This document shows, piece by piece, positions 31,153-42,654 of a stretch of 64,000 nt of DNA. The position numbers were made by a program, and so were the translations under genes. The DNA lies in contig NC_067196.1 of assembly GCF_000699445.3 (NCBI RefSeq), forward strand, positions 79,908,364 through 79,972,363, in the 5' to 3' direction. Numbering within the stretch: position 1 is the stretch's first letter; each line of letters opens with the position of its first letter. Source of the DNA: Schistosoma haematobium (Eukaryota > Platyhelminthes > Trematoda > Strigeidida > Schistosomatidae). The notes under the pieces were generated by a model. It was not told the DNA's origin, did not search any database, and worked only from the letters and a program-made list of their open reading frames with translations.

Positions 31153-34100
31153 GGGGAAGCGGAAAGTTACAACCAGAAGAAATCTTTCAGTTAAGGAAGA
31201 TACATCCACTTTTTATGAAGTAAAAGAAGGTTACAGCAGGATCGCCACTGGCTTCTATTCTGAGCCATATCTGACAACGTCTCTAGCCACTGTCGCACCA
31301 TCTCTAGGACCCCAACCAGGGAGTCGTGAAGGACCAACAGAAGCCAGCCCTTTGCAGCTTTCTTTCATACCACGACACCATGTCATACACTGACCACCCC
31401 TTCCTTTCATAGCGCAAAACTGCTCTCACCGACGCGTTGTAGATCCGACCTTTTACAGCCAGACTAACATCACGAAGGCGCCAAAGATGGCCCAGATTGG
31501 CATAAGCCGCTCTGGCTTTCATTATACGTGCATTAATCTCATCACTCACACCCCCACCAGCACTTATGCAGCTACCCAGATACACGAACTTCTCGACTAC
31601 TTCTATCTGTTCACCATCCAGGGTGAGTACAGGATTAGAATCCTACCAGTCTTGTGGAAGTACTTTGCACTTCGAAGGTGCAAAGCACATACCATACCTA
31701 CGAACATTGATTGCCAACTGATTAAGTGCGGATTGCATGGCTTGGGCATTATCACACAGTAAGACAATGTCATTCGCATACTCAAGGTCGAGAGGTCTTT
31801 CTCCAGGCAGCAGATCCACACCGCCATTACTTACATCCATCAGAGCTGTTTCCAGAATGTCATCGATGACAAAGTTGAAGAGGAATGGTGAGATTGGGCA
31901 ACCCTGCCTAACCCCACTGCTCGAATGGAACAATGGAGAGAGGTGGTTGTATGTCCTCACTCTGCCTGAAGTGTTTGTATATAGGGCTTTTAGGATGTTA
32001 GTAAACTTCTCAGGCACACCCTTCTTCAATAGACAATCCCAAAGAACAGTCCTGTCCAACGAATCGAAGACAGCCCTGATGTCAAGAAACACTACGATTG
32101 TTGGCCTTTGATAAATATGGCGGTGTTCTAACATTTGGCGGAGGGTGAAGATATGATCAATACATCCTCGACTAGAACGAAAACCAGCCTGCTCCTCGCG
32201 AGTCAATCTTTCTCGGGTTTTGAACAACCTACGAAGTATGACGGAAGCCAATAGGTTGGACGCAATCGGAAGTAGACTTATCCCCCGATAGTTGTTACAG
32301 GAACGACGTGAACCCTTTTTAAAGATAGGGACAACTATCGATTCATTCCATGACGTTGGTACACTCTCTAGTTCCCAAACCTTTGTAAACAACGTCGTCA
32401 ATTCCTTAGTCAGAAAGTCACCACCATCTTTCAAAAGAGTCGGAGGTAAGTCATCTGGGCCAGGTGATTTGTATCGCTTCAAGAGTTGGAGTTCCTTGCG
32501 GACTTCCGCCTCATTTGGTGGATCAGTCGTCACCGGCCATGGAGGGCAGGACAGTCTGACCGGTGTTGCCGGAGCAGCAGGCCATTTGAACTGCCCTTCG
32601 AGGAATTCTGCCCGTCGACCAAGACGTCGATGGATGTTAGTGATTGGCATCCCGTCATCCTCACAGATTGTTTCGCTCGTACGTGGAAGTCACATCATCG
32701 TCTACACCAACTCATTGCATCGTAACAATCACCAATACATGATGGAGAACACATCGCAACCAATTTACTGACATCAATCCTTTGGTGGCGGTCACTTCGT
32801 TGGCCACTGAAAAGTAAGGTGAGATTGGAGCAGACCAGTGCATGATCAGATTCCAGATAGGTACTCCAAAAGGAGCGGCAGTCTTGTACACAACCATGCC
32901 AGCGGTAGCTGATCGCGATGTGATCAATCTGAGTCCAGGGTTGAGATGCAGAAGGAGGACGCCAGGTGGCACATCGGCGATGACTGTGCCGAAGGTTTGT
33001 GCTAGCCAGAAACAGGTTGTGGTCTGTGCACAGTAGCAGTACACGGTCCCTGTTATCTGTCCTGCGACCAACAAGTCCCCATCGGCCACCTAAACTATTC
33101 TCTTCTGTGCTTAGACGCTCGACCTGAGCATTCGAATCTCCGGCTAGTACTACAATAGCTGTCGAACGCACTTTCTGGAGAAGAACAGATAACTGGTGGT
33201 AGAATTCATCCTTGATTGCATCCGGGCTGCAATCTGCCCCCAAGTGCCCTGGCACGGCCGAGAGTGAGGAGAGTCAGCTCTCCTTCTCGAAATGCTCTCA
33301 CATAGCCATGTGTATATAGCTTCTGCCAGGGAAGTCCCACTCACTCCCTTCTCGTGGTGGTGTTTTTTACGAAATTGAAAGGACGAAACGCGAATGTCCG
33401 GCGCTTTAACCGGGTTGGTGGACATGGAGAGTCCACCCAGGGGAGTTGGAAAACCCTGATTCCAAACCAATGGTGCACATGGGCTCCAGTATCCTAAAGG
33501 AATAAATGGCGCATGAACCAATCGTTGGTCACCAGCTTCCATGGGACTGCATCTCCTTACGATGCTCCACTGCCTTGTGGATCAGACCTTCAGGTCAAAG
33601 GCTCAGAGTGTGGTTCCCTGAGAAAACTACCTGTTTTGGTTCGAGTGCTAGTGCAGTACTACAGCCCTTACACAAATCGAACGAGGAAGTGTGGTGTAAT
33701 TTATTTGGTGCCTCCTTGTACCAATATCTTTGCGTTAAAATAAATAAAATAAACTGTCGGGACACAAGCGGAGATGATGAAAAGACATCGTTTCTCACGC
33801 CGATTCCCTCTCACTTTGATGGAACTTTCTAATCTAACAGCACATAACCGACTGTTAATGGCGATCCAATAGATTAGTGGTGCCTCAGCTCTAGCGCTTA
33901 GTGCGATGAAGATGCCACCGGATAAACGCACGTAAAACAAGCCTTTTGAAGCGACAGATGGAGAGCAAATTTGTAGTACTTCACCAGTCTTGAACACGGG
34001 TCTCGGATAGACAACAAACATCGATATTAAGACTTTCCAAAGACATAGCCAGCCTTATCTGTTGTCCGACTTGCATAAGTGTGCGAACGTTGAAAGCAGC

Positions 34101-37100
34101 CAGTTTGAATGGTGCACGTGGTTTCAGAAAAACTGCTTCAATATTCGTATTTGGTGGTAGCATACATTTTTCAACCAGGCAGTGACTCGAGAACGTTTAG
34201 ATAGAGCCGAATTTCCACCATAGACGAGCTGCTGTATAAGTCGAAAAATAAGGACACGTAAAGTGGAAATAAAAGAGAGTGAATACATGATGTAGTAAAT
34301 AATAATATTGATGATAATAATGTGAATTGTTTGACTAAATCGAAGCGAGAATAGAGTTTTCAGTAAATACCATCATTCTCATTATATTTGTGTGTGGGCT
34401 GTGATACTGCACGGGTGCCCAGATCGAAGCAGGTGGTTTTCTTAAGGGGCCACTCTTCGAGCCTTCGACCTGAAGGTCTGATCCACAAGGCAGTGGAGCA
34501 TCGTAAGGAGATGCAGTCCCATGGAAGCCGGTGACCAACGACTGGTTCATACGCCATTTATTCCTTTAGGATACTAGAGCCCATGTACACCATTGGTTTA
34601 GAATCCGGTTAAAGCGCCGGACATTCGCGTTTCGTCCTCTCATTTTCGTAAACAACACCTCCGCCACGAGAAGGGAGTGAGTAGGACTTCCCTGGCAGAA
34701 GCTATATACGCGTGGCCATGTGAGAGCCGTACCAGGGCATTTGGGGGAAATTAGAGGACTCAAACCTGATTTGTTTCCCGAACGGGGCAGTGACCAACTT
34801 ATCATGGCCTTGGCAAATTCACAGCTTTGACTGGTATCACCTGCTGTTGTTACTATTATTATGTTATTAGTGTTTATTTTGTTATTCAGTCCTCGCTCAA
34901 CCAATTCTTATTTCATATATGCCAGAACCATCCTTTCACTCATCGATTTTTTCACTCAATCAGTTCTCTAAACTTATGTAAACCCTCAAATCTCTGTTTT
35001 TAAACAATGACCACCATATTGTTCAAAATCTATATCTATTTCTCTGTGATCTGAAAGTTGTGTCAACTCTTCATCACTTCTATAATTATCATGAAACCTA
35101 TCTCATCAGTTTCCGAACTTCATTCAAATACTCCCTCGTCTCCCCCTATTATTTTGAATCTCATTTCCGAGTAAACTCACTTGCTCGTGCATATATATAA
35201 TCATTGTTGATAATTCTTGTCATTCTAATTCTTTCCATCATCAGTGTCGATTGCCTTATATCATACCTCTATGTTATACTTTAATACACACGTGGCTATA
35301 AGCAGCTGATGAAGAACCACAAAATATAAGGAGTTCATATTGCTCTGCTTCAACTGTTGTTCTACCTTTATTCCAATTCGTAAAGGGAACCAGTTATAAG
35401 AAGACGTTTGGTTTTTAATTCTTTAATGGTGTCTTCGAGACTGTTGGTCGCTTATCATGGAACAACTAAGTAAGCAATGTCAAGATCAAACTAAGGTTAC
35501 TAGGCAAAGGTGATGAATCGATTGAGGAAATTGTAAACCTTCATTAACTGTGAGATTAGGGTATGTAGTATTTATGTCCAACTATCACCTACCTCGATGG
35601 ACTATTTTTGCTGATGTAGCAGTTGGTTACAAGAAAGCTGAAAGCAGTGACAGCATCAATCCACAAAGTCATTAACTATTTGCTTGAGCTATGTTGGTAA
35701 ATGCAGATTGTTTGATTGAGGTCTGCATGATACCTATGGTTGCGAGCTGGGTGCCATGGCTCATAATCGTTCATAATAGCGCAGGCACATTCACTCTTTA
35801 TATTCCTGCTGATCTTGAATTCTAGTAATCCTCCTTACGTACCTTTTCACTTTGTTTCAAAGGTTTAGCTTTTCTAATCATCATTGGTACTACATTACTT
35901 TTATCTGTTTTACTATTCACCGTATTATTTTGATTTCTTCGTTCTAATTTGGTATGGCGATTAGGACCAATTCACATTTGTTAGGCTATACGTTAATGAT
36001 GGCTAACTTTGGTGTTTGCCATTTTCGTCAGTAGTTTGTAAGGTTTAGTAGCTGAACTTCGAATGACACTTTAGCTACGAAAGTTTTCACAGCTATTTGT
36101 TATCATTATCTCTTATATAATGGGTATTCCAATTCACGATAGAATGCACAAACGTATGTTAGTTATTCTGACATTGCAGAGCAGAGGTTAAAGTTATCGA
36201 CTATCATTTAGTATGGTTTAGGTTTGATCCATGCTCTGCCTATTGTTTTGTCATTCACCTTTGTTTGTTTTAGCGTTCAAAACACCTGGATCTCAATGTG
36301 TTCGTCCGTGTTTAGGGTTTCTAACTTTACCTATCAACTAAGGGCTGATGGTACTACTTTTCTGTACAAATCTACCACTCATAGTTCAAGCCCGCTTTAT
36401 ATTTTGTTGATGAAACTTAAAAAAACTATGTATTTCGTTAACCATTTTAACAACTCTGTGACAGGAAATATCTTGCAATTGTTGATGTTGACGTTATCAT
36501 TGTTTTGTTTAAAGACATAAATGTGCAACTACGTTTTACGTAGTTGCATTATAAAAAAAATTTTTCGAAATAGGAGGCTTTCGTACCTCAATCTTTTTAA
36601 CTAGGTTTTGAGCTTACAAACAGTCATATCATGAGTTCAAAATTACTTTAATTTAAAGTCTAGTAACAAATTCAGTACCGTTCTCTACAGTGAGTGACAC
36701 TTAAACCCTAGTTTACAAACTTGTGTCGTTATTGTGTTCCGTGTATTTACTTTCATAGACCTCTGTAACATAGTGTCAAATATGTGAAAATAAGCTAACA
36801 TCTTTGTCATTAACCTCCAAACATCTTAAAAATATATTTGATCTATCTATTGCTATTTGATTAACAGCTAGCTTTAGTTTTATGTATGCTTGATTTCAGT
36901 TTAATTATAAACAAACTTTGGTTGCTAATATACTTTCTCTTATGAAAATATTTCAGATCAAACCAAAAATGAGGCGGTTTTTGTAACTGGCGGTTTCGAC
37001 CAAACAGCTCAGATATGGCACTGGGATCTTAGTTCAAATAAAGTTAATTGTATTGCTGTTTGTCGTGGACATTCTGAAACTGTGATGACCGCAGCCTCAC

Positions 37101-40064
37101 GCTTCTCTAATAATTCTGATACTCATACAACACATTTCGCTACAGGATCTTGGGATACAACAATCAAAATATGGTCGGCAGGTAATTTCCTAAATAAAAA
37201 AGTATTTTATTATCTAAATATGTCAAAAATTTCATCAAGACATTTAGTAATAAATTGATTAACCATTTTTTTTTATTTTTAAAGGGATTGAACCTACAGA
37301 TCTGTCTGAAGAAACAGGTGGTATTGTACATGTGAGGAAATCGACTAGCAAAACACCTACTAGAGTAAGATCTTTTTGAGCATTTATCACACTTTTTATC
37401 TACTTCTGTTTGCTAAAGTTTCCACTTTCTCTTGTTTAAAAAGATAGTTTACACCTCTTAAGTGTCATGGATTATTTGATTTATTTAATATCTTCTAATA
37501 ATTTTAGGGTGTTTAAACGACTGAATTCTAATGAGTTGTTATGATAGTGATTCTTACCCATTATTATACACTTTCTCGAAACAAAAAGTTCGTAACACTG
37601 ATACTTGTTATTTTCCAGTAGTTTTACGGGTTATATTTTTTACCTTTCAACATATATTTCAGATCCCGTTATTCACCTTAGCGGGACATCGGGAAACTGT
37701 CACACGCATTTGCTGGTTACCTTCCACCCTTACTAATGATAGCGAAATAAAGCCTGGTGGAAACCAGCTACTGTCTATCAGTTGGGATCATAGTCTACGT
37801 ATTTGGGATTGTGAAGCGGCCAAAGGTAACACTGGTGCTGAAGTCCGGTGTATACTTTCCAATCATGCTTTGCATGATGCAGATGTCAATAGCAGAGGTA
37901 TTTTGACTGCTTCTTCTGATAACTGTATTCGAATATTTGATCCACGAGCAGAAGGTAAGCTTTATTATATTACGTAACAAACTTTGTCCTTGAAGATAGT
38001 TATTTTTTAACAATACTCATTATCTTTGATTTAATTTTCAAAGTACTTTGCATACTGATGAATATCGGAACAAGCATTCCACATTAATGGAGATTTCACT
38101 GCGCATGACGTAAATGCTTTGACATTTTGGTCATTACTTTCCAAATTTTGGTAGCTGATAAAACCTCAGATGAAATGCAGAGTATTCGCTTGATTTTTAC
38201 CATTTATGACTCAACTAATGTGTGTGAATACCTAATTAAGAACAAGATTATTATGATCCAGTTTTTCCTCTGCTACCACGTCTGTAAAAAAGCCAGCCTG
38301 AAACTTAGTGGTATGCAATCATAAGTTCTTCATAATCACTGTTGGTAGCCAATAAGATCACCAAGCGTCCAATGATGATGTTAGGTGCAAAAGCGATGTT
38401 GGTTAATGGGTTTGTGAGGTGTTATTGACTGGGTTGGCTTGGGGGTGCGTCATGTCTAACTATCCACTACTTTCCCCACCCTACTGAATTAGATTCTACA
38501 GGAGTAACGTGATAAAAGTCTTATAATGGCTTAAACAAAACAGCATTACTCATTTAGGTTGTTGACTATATTACTGTATAGCTATGATATGTAACCTTTA
38601 AAGGTAGACTACATTCGTAAGTTACCGGTATTTGAGCATAGTTATGCATCGACCAAGATAGTCGGGACATGTTATGAATGTTGAATCATAAATTACTTCG
38701 ATGTACAAAATTGGTTGAAGTAGAAATAAGTTGGAAGAAAGTTTGCAGCTGCCCAAACAAATATATGACACCAGTCTGTGTATTTACTAACTGTTCGTTT
38801 GTACCATGTTGGTAGATACAGATTCCTTGGTTGGGGTGCTCATTATCGAATGATACGTCACAGAACCCGTCGCATTGACCAAGACACGTCCACTCTTTAT
38901 TAGCTTCTAGATCTTGAGTTTCAACATTTCTTCGTTTATACAGAAGGATTTTATTGATTGATCATACAAAATTTTAGACCATTAAAGTAAGCAAATAGAA
39001 TACTGGTCGATAGATGGTAAGCAATGATACGAAGTGTAGCTGATTGATAGCTGCCCACAAGACTTGTATTATTGACATAAGCCCGCAAATGATTACTGAA
39101 CATAGAACTACTGACCAGAAGAATAAACGTTTTATGCAATAAGATGACAGTTTTGTATACAAAATACTAACAAAAAAGGACGTTTCACAAGCGATTGAAG
39201 GGTATCAGTTTATGGGTCACTCACTACTTTCCGATCACTTAGGACCTAACTGTTAGGCTTATTACTTTTCCACCGTATCACTCCCATACATAACTTATTT
39301 TCAAACCATATTCCCAATCTCTCTTTTTTCACTATCAATACTACTAGTATTACTTCGACTTGTTTGATGCTTATCTTGTTAATTTCACCTCATTGTCCCA
39401 ATGTAGTATGACAACTTGGGTCAATGCACACTTGTATCAGGCTCTACGTTGATTATGACCGACCGAATAATAAGACCTTGAGATGAAGGCACTAATATGT
39501 CTAATTAAAAATTCCAGAGGACTTAACCATCCAGAGAAGTGATCAAAGTAAGACTTTATGGTTTACTGACTGGGATGTTACCCAGTGTACAAAGATAAAG
39601 ATTCAATCAATATGGTTATTTGAATAGCATACATTTTTTAGTTTGTTTGTAACTATCTATCACCTAACCATGCCTTTTAAAATTTAAATTTCTGTTCTAA
39701 TATTGAAATATGCATGTATATACTTCAAAATCTCCCTATTTTAAACTCTTTTTCCACCAAATTATTTTATAAAGCACCTTTAGTACTCTCTGGATTTCAA
39801 GGACACACAGGCTGGTTGACATCAGTTGCTTGGGCACCTCATAGACAAGATCAGTTTATATCTGGATCAATTGATCGTAGTGTTCGTTTATGGGATACAC
39901 GTAATCCTCGTTCCTCTCTATATGACTTAATGGGACATGCTGATATTGTGACAGATGTTGATTGGGCGCCTGCAATTAAATTACTTACTAATGATAAACC
40001 TATACATTATATCTTAAGTTCATCAGCTGATTCTACTGTAAAAGTTTATCATTATCCAGAGTGA
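27256..40064 (+). CDS. WDR12: WDR12/Ytm1 ribosome-biogenesis WD-repeat protein (5' end not located)
   Basis: WDR12 joins PES1 and BOP1 in the nucleolar PeBoW complex needed for 27S/32S pre-rRNA processing and 60S assembly. Exons: 27256-27341, 27374-27477, 27513-27613, 28630-28745, 36957-37181, 37285-37364, 37663-37954, 39775-40064. All joins keep phase and use GT-AG. An NLE domain comes first ([43 protein letters not shown]), then seven WD blades: [85 protein letters not shown]. This gives 430 residues (human about 423), so only a short N-terminal exon is missing. The first two introns are 32 and 35 nt; the fourth is 8.2 kb and full of LINEs. The first acceptor (27254-27255) is less certain than the rest. 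Confidence 0.9.
27614..28629. other. WDR12 intron 3 (counting from first exon found)
   Basis: 1016 bp, donor GTAGTA at 27614, acceptor TTTTTTGTCAG before 28630. AT-rich, with no repeat or ORF recognised. It is the largest intron without a detectable mobile element in this gene. Confidence 0.7.
29995..30365 (+). pseudogene. decayed family A RT relic (mirror of 13060-13420)
   Basis: Contains GCAGGCTGGTTTCAGACTTG and GGCGTACCAAGGAATTACAT, diverged equivalents of the family A GFRPGRG and GVPQKYI codons. No reading frame survives. Confidence 0.7.
30418..30720 (-). pseudogene. family C 3'-end remnant (mirror of 12698-13002)
   Basis: Same 80-codon frame as the left-arm copy, differing at a single residue near the C terminus (SSNRRK here, SSSRRK there). 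The near identity shows IR-I arms have diverged little at protein level here. Confidence 0.8.
31075..31151. repeat. (TAA)n/(CAA)n microsatellite
   Basis: About 75 bp of TAA repeats with a short ACAACAACAA interruption, in the 3' UTR of LINE B2. A shorter AATAGTAATA version occurs in B0 (near 1765) and B3 (near 60380), so the array expanded from an element-encoded seed. Confidence 0.9.
31643..34163 (-). pseudogene. family B endonuclease-RT polyprotein in B2, broken
   Basis: Endonuclease start 34163 with [19 protein letters not shown] and CCLSETR. The rest of the endonuclease is split around S1 (33701-34021 and 33255-32753; [31 protein letters not shown]). RT is one open frame 32650-31643 with all motifs ([54 protein letters not shown]) ending at the shared TAG 31643-31645. 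YANDIVLL has Asn where YADD is expected, so the RT active site itself is altered. Confidence 0.85.
33240..33756 (+). mobile_element. S1: non-autonomous element with family B ends
   Basis: A 517-bp insertion in the endonuclease region of LINE B2, opposite strand. The first ~430 bp correspond to the family B 5' UTR (for example GGACGAAACGCGAATGTCC, ATGGTGCAC and TGGATCAGACCTTCAGGTC). The last ~70 bp are the family B 3' end (TTTGGTGCCTCCTTGTACC and an AAATAAATAAAATAA tail). No ORF. It carries about 45 bp (GTTGGTGGACATGGAGAGTC and following) missing from the 5' UTRs of B2 and B3 but present in S2, so S is a subfamily and not a private deletion. Probably mobilised by family B proteins (inference). 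Confidence 0.8.
34760..35685. other. WDR12 intron sequence, no repeat recognised
   Basis: AT-rich intron between LINE B2 and an old family A relic. No ORF of interest. Confidence 0.4.
35690..36010 (+). pseudogene. old family A 3'-end relic
   Basis: Alignable by eye to A2 47615-47945: GCTATGTTGGTAAATGCAGA versus GCCATGTTGGTAGATGCAGA at the start, and GGTATGGCGATTAGGACC versus GGTATGGCAACTTGGACC near the end. Heavily diverged, hence old. Confidence 0.6.
38780..38960 (+). pseudogene. old family A 3'-end relic
   Basis: ACCATGTTGGTAGATACAGATTCC followed by TTGGTTGGGGTGC parallels A2 47612-47645 (LLGWGPRD codons). It lies in the last WDR12 intron (37955-39774). A second scrap at 39405-39465 (GTATGACAACTTGGGTCAAT) matches the A2 3' UTR near 47890. 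Confidence 0.55.
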
Positions 40065-40144
40065 TATAATTTATGTTTTGATTACGACAATCGAATATCT
40101 GTTTTTGATTGTATAAAAATGCATTTGTCTGTTCTCAAATTAAG

Positions 40145-40150
40145 AATAAA
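40145..40150 (+). terminator. probable WDR12 poly(A) signal
   Basis: AATAAA 80 nt after the WDR12 stop, followed by further ATAAAATAAA. Position is typical for a short flatworm 3' UTR. Confidence 0.6.
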
Positions 40151-41825
40151 ATAAAATAAAACAACCTGATTTCACATTGCATTCTATGGGTTTTTATTAA
40201 ACTTGATGAATAAAACATGAATAATGTACAGCCAATTCAAAATTAAACACATTATCCCCATATGTAAAACGTGTTCTTGATCATAAATATTTTTAATATT
40301 GAGTATGATAAATGTTCTATTGAAATGACTGGTTATAAACTGTGCCTTTATAAGAGAAGTCTTATTTTTAAATTAAAATACATAGGTCTGCATATACTGA
40401 TTTTATACACAAAGCAAAATATTTCACGTTGACGAATACTGTTTGTATGTAAACAAAATAGAATTGACTCTGTTTGTTTAACCATTCAATGGAATTTTAT
40501 ATGTCAATCCATTCATAATTGTTCGAATTAATTAGAGAGTTCGGATTGTCAGATGTTTAAGGCTGTCAGAAAAGAGATCTCTTACATGTAATATTTGTTG
40601 TTATTATTACTATCATGTTTCCAGCTTAAAGTTTACCCATTAGCTTTCTGTTTAATTGGATCTCTCTCGAGAATTACTAATGTCCTACATTGGAATTCGT
40701 CCACCAGACTATATCATTACCATTGTACATTCATTATATATGTGACTGTGACTTATCCAAGAATTTAGACATTATTAAAAAATCTATGAACAACACAATG
40801 AGCTACATCCGGTTTGACTTTTTGAAAGTTGGTATTTCGAGACATAATTTACTACTAATTATTTATAATGTTTTAAGCCATGATTTTTCAGCGATTCTGT
40901 AGTATAACTGTTAATCAAAGCCTGAAATGGATTGAGCTGTTAGTGAATAATATGACCCCATGAGATATAGTTTTCATTGACAGAGTTATAAATCACACCT
41001 ATCATAAAAAGCTACATGTCATAGAACTTTTCAAGTGTTAGATGCTAGATTGGTTCAAACTTATGACCCAATAGCAAGTGATGAACCTAGACCCCAAAGT
41101 ACATCGTCTAGTTCACATCAGATTAATTAGTATGTGTGCTACGATTATGTTAAACGTTGTTATACATGATCCTCTTGTTTAATACGATTTACATTTTTTA
41201 CTTTCTTAATCTGTCATATACATTACGTGGTTTAGTAGATAATGTGCTTATTTTCAGTGCAGAAATTGATTGGTTATCCAGACCTCCACTAATTATCCTA
41301 TAAACTTTATCACTTGTAAATAGATGGTGTTTTTAAAACAGTTTGACTTTCAACTAATTAGGCTCCAGAAAACCAAGACATTTTTCTTTCACAAATTAAA
41401 TTTTTTTTTTGAATCACTACTGCTGATTACTATAGCTCTAAGCTGTGGAAACTTACCATGCCTCTATCATTCAACAAATGTACAAGTTAATTTCCTCCAT
41501 TCACCAATGACATTTTATCATGTTCATTTTGTTACATCAAAAACTATTCATCCGGCTAGTGTTCTTGTATTTGATTGGTAATTATTCAGAGACCCAAGTC
41601 AATAATATGATCTTGGGAGTAGCCGACACCTCGTTCATCAATCGATTAGTATTTTATTCATTGATTTGAACAACCGAAAATTTCGTCAATTGATAAGATT
41701 TCATCTGACATGAGTAAACAACTTAAATTTCATAAATTCTTGTAGGTCGGGAATAACCTCTCCTGAATAATTACTGTCCGTATATCTGTTAATAATTCCC
41801 GAAACAAATTTATAACGTTAGTGAA
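40151..41825. other. intergenic region WDR12-KTI12, first part
   Basis: AT-rich, no convincing coding exon or repeat. The short ORF at 41324-41581 is hydrophobic and resembles no known protein. Confidence 0.4.
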
Positions 41826-41829
41826 GTTT

Positions 41830-42232
41830 GATTGTGGCTAGCAGAGAGGAATCGCAATATTGACACTGGGATGGAGATGTATTCAGCTGAAAAGTCTTCA
41901 AGAAGTTGAGACGTGCATTGTGGCGTCCGTCGCTGACCATAATTCAAGATTCTGACTAGACGACAGTGTCAAGTAAATTCATTCAGGATCTGCATATGCC
42001 AATACTGATCGGTTGGGACCCTTAACATCAACATCGGGGAAATCCAAACTATTCATGGATTGGATGAAGTTATGTATTAACACCATTGGATGCTGGCTTA
42101 ATGGTATATTGGTTCAGTGTTCGTGCAAGACCAAAGTTTCTGGGTCTAAGTCCTGCATACGGGATCGTGAACGCCCACTGTTGAGGAGTTCCGTTTCCAG
42201 TGCTTCCAGGTCCTCAATGATAGTTTAACATT
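41830..42232 (+). mobile_element. tRNA-related SINE-like repeat, Sm-alpha type
   Basis: GGCTTAATGGTATATTGGTT (42095-42114) resembles a Pol III A box/tRNA D arm, and GGGTCTAAGTCCTG (42142-42155) a decayed B box with tRNA-like spacing. Downstream CACTGTTGAGGAGTTCC and CCAGTGCTTCCAGG recall the hammerhead-bearing Sm-alpha repeats of schistosomes, but the ribozyme core (CUGAUGA and GAAA) is not intact; a deletion seems to have removed the GAAA strand. Family name from memory, not checked. Confidence 0.5.
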
Positions 42233-42654
42233 TGATCGGTTAATGATTTTAATGGAAAACAAACTAATGCACTCCCTGTAAAATCTATGTGCTCAGTACG
42301 GATTGTAGCTTAAAGTGAAAATTATTACTTGAAATTAATTCGTGCAAAGAAAAACCTATTCAGTAATTTTCCTCTAATAGTGGTTTGTGTTGATAGTTTT
42401 TGTCGAATTGTGCTTCGTATGTTCGTGAAACTTATGTTTAACAGAGTTTATAATAATCTCTAAGAACAATTAATAAGTTGCCTATCACTTCAACCTAAAC
42501 AGTATAATATTAATTACTATTTTCCCTTGAATATCGTCCCATTTATTTTTCATAACACTTAATTGCAAATTCTTTTGTTTATTTATTTGATATTGTAGAG
42601 TAAACAACAGTATTCATCACATTACCGTTTTTTCATAGTTATTACACATACAAA

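Larger units (their letters stand above)
28896..32752 (+). repeat. inverted repeat IR-I, right arm (inside WDR12 intron)
   Basis: Reverse complement of 7561-9192 plus 12682-14521. It starts 150 bp after the exon ending at 28745 and ends within LINE B2 at about 32752. Being uninterrupted at the LINE A1 site (30722-30737), it shows the ancestral state. Because it sits within a normal gene intron, this arm is probably the original and the left arm the copy. Confidence 0.9.
30906..34746 (-). mobile_element. LINE B2: family B element with internal deletion and nested insertion
   Basis: Minus strand: 5' UTR (34746 to about 34164), endonuclease start (ATG 34163), RT, C terminus, 3' tail at 30906-30960. 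Three changes relative to B3 are visible. S1 is inserted at 33240-33756 within the endonuclease. About 400 bp between the endonuclease and the RT are replaced by a 70-bp segment of IR-III (32683-32752). An (AAT)n array expands at 31075-31151. The C-terminal region also has a deletion near 31405-31425. It occupies the large WDR12 intron antisense to the gene. Confidence 0.85.

Noticed and set aside
33385..33410. Hammerhead ribozyme in family B/S 5' region
   Set aside because: GGACGAAACGCG resembles half of the core, but no CTGATGA strand is found upstream in S1, S2 or B2.
36224..36520. 98-codon ORF in WDR12 intron
   Set aside because: Hydrophobic AT-rich reading with no family resemblance; intronic.
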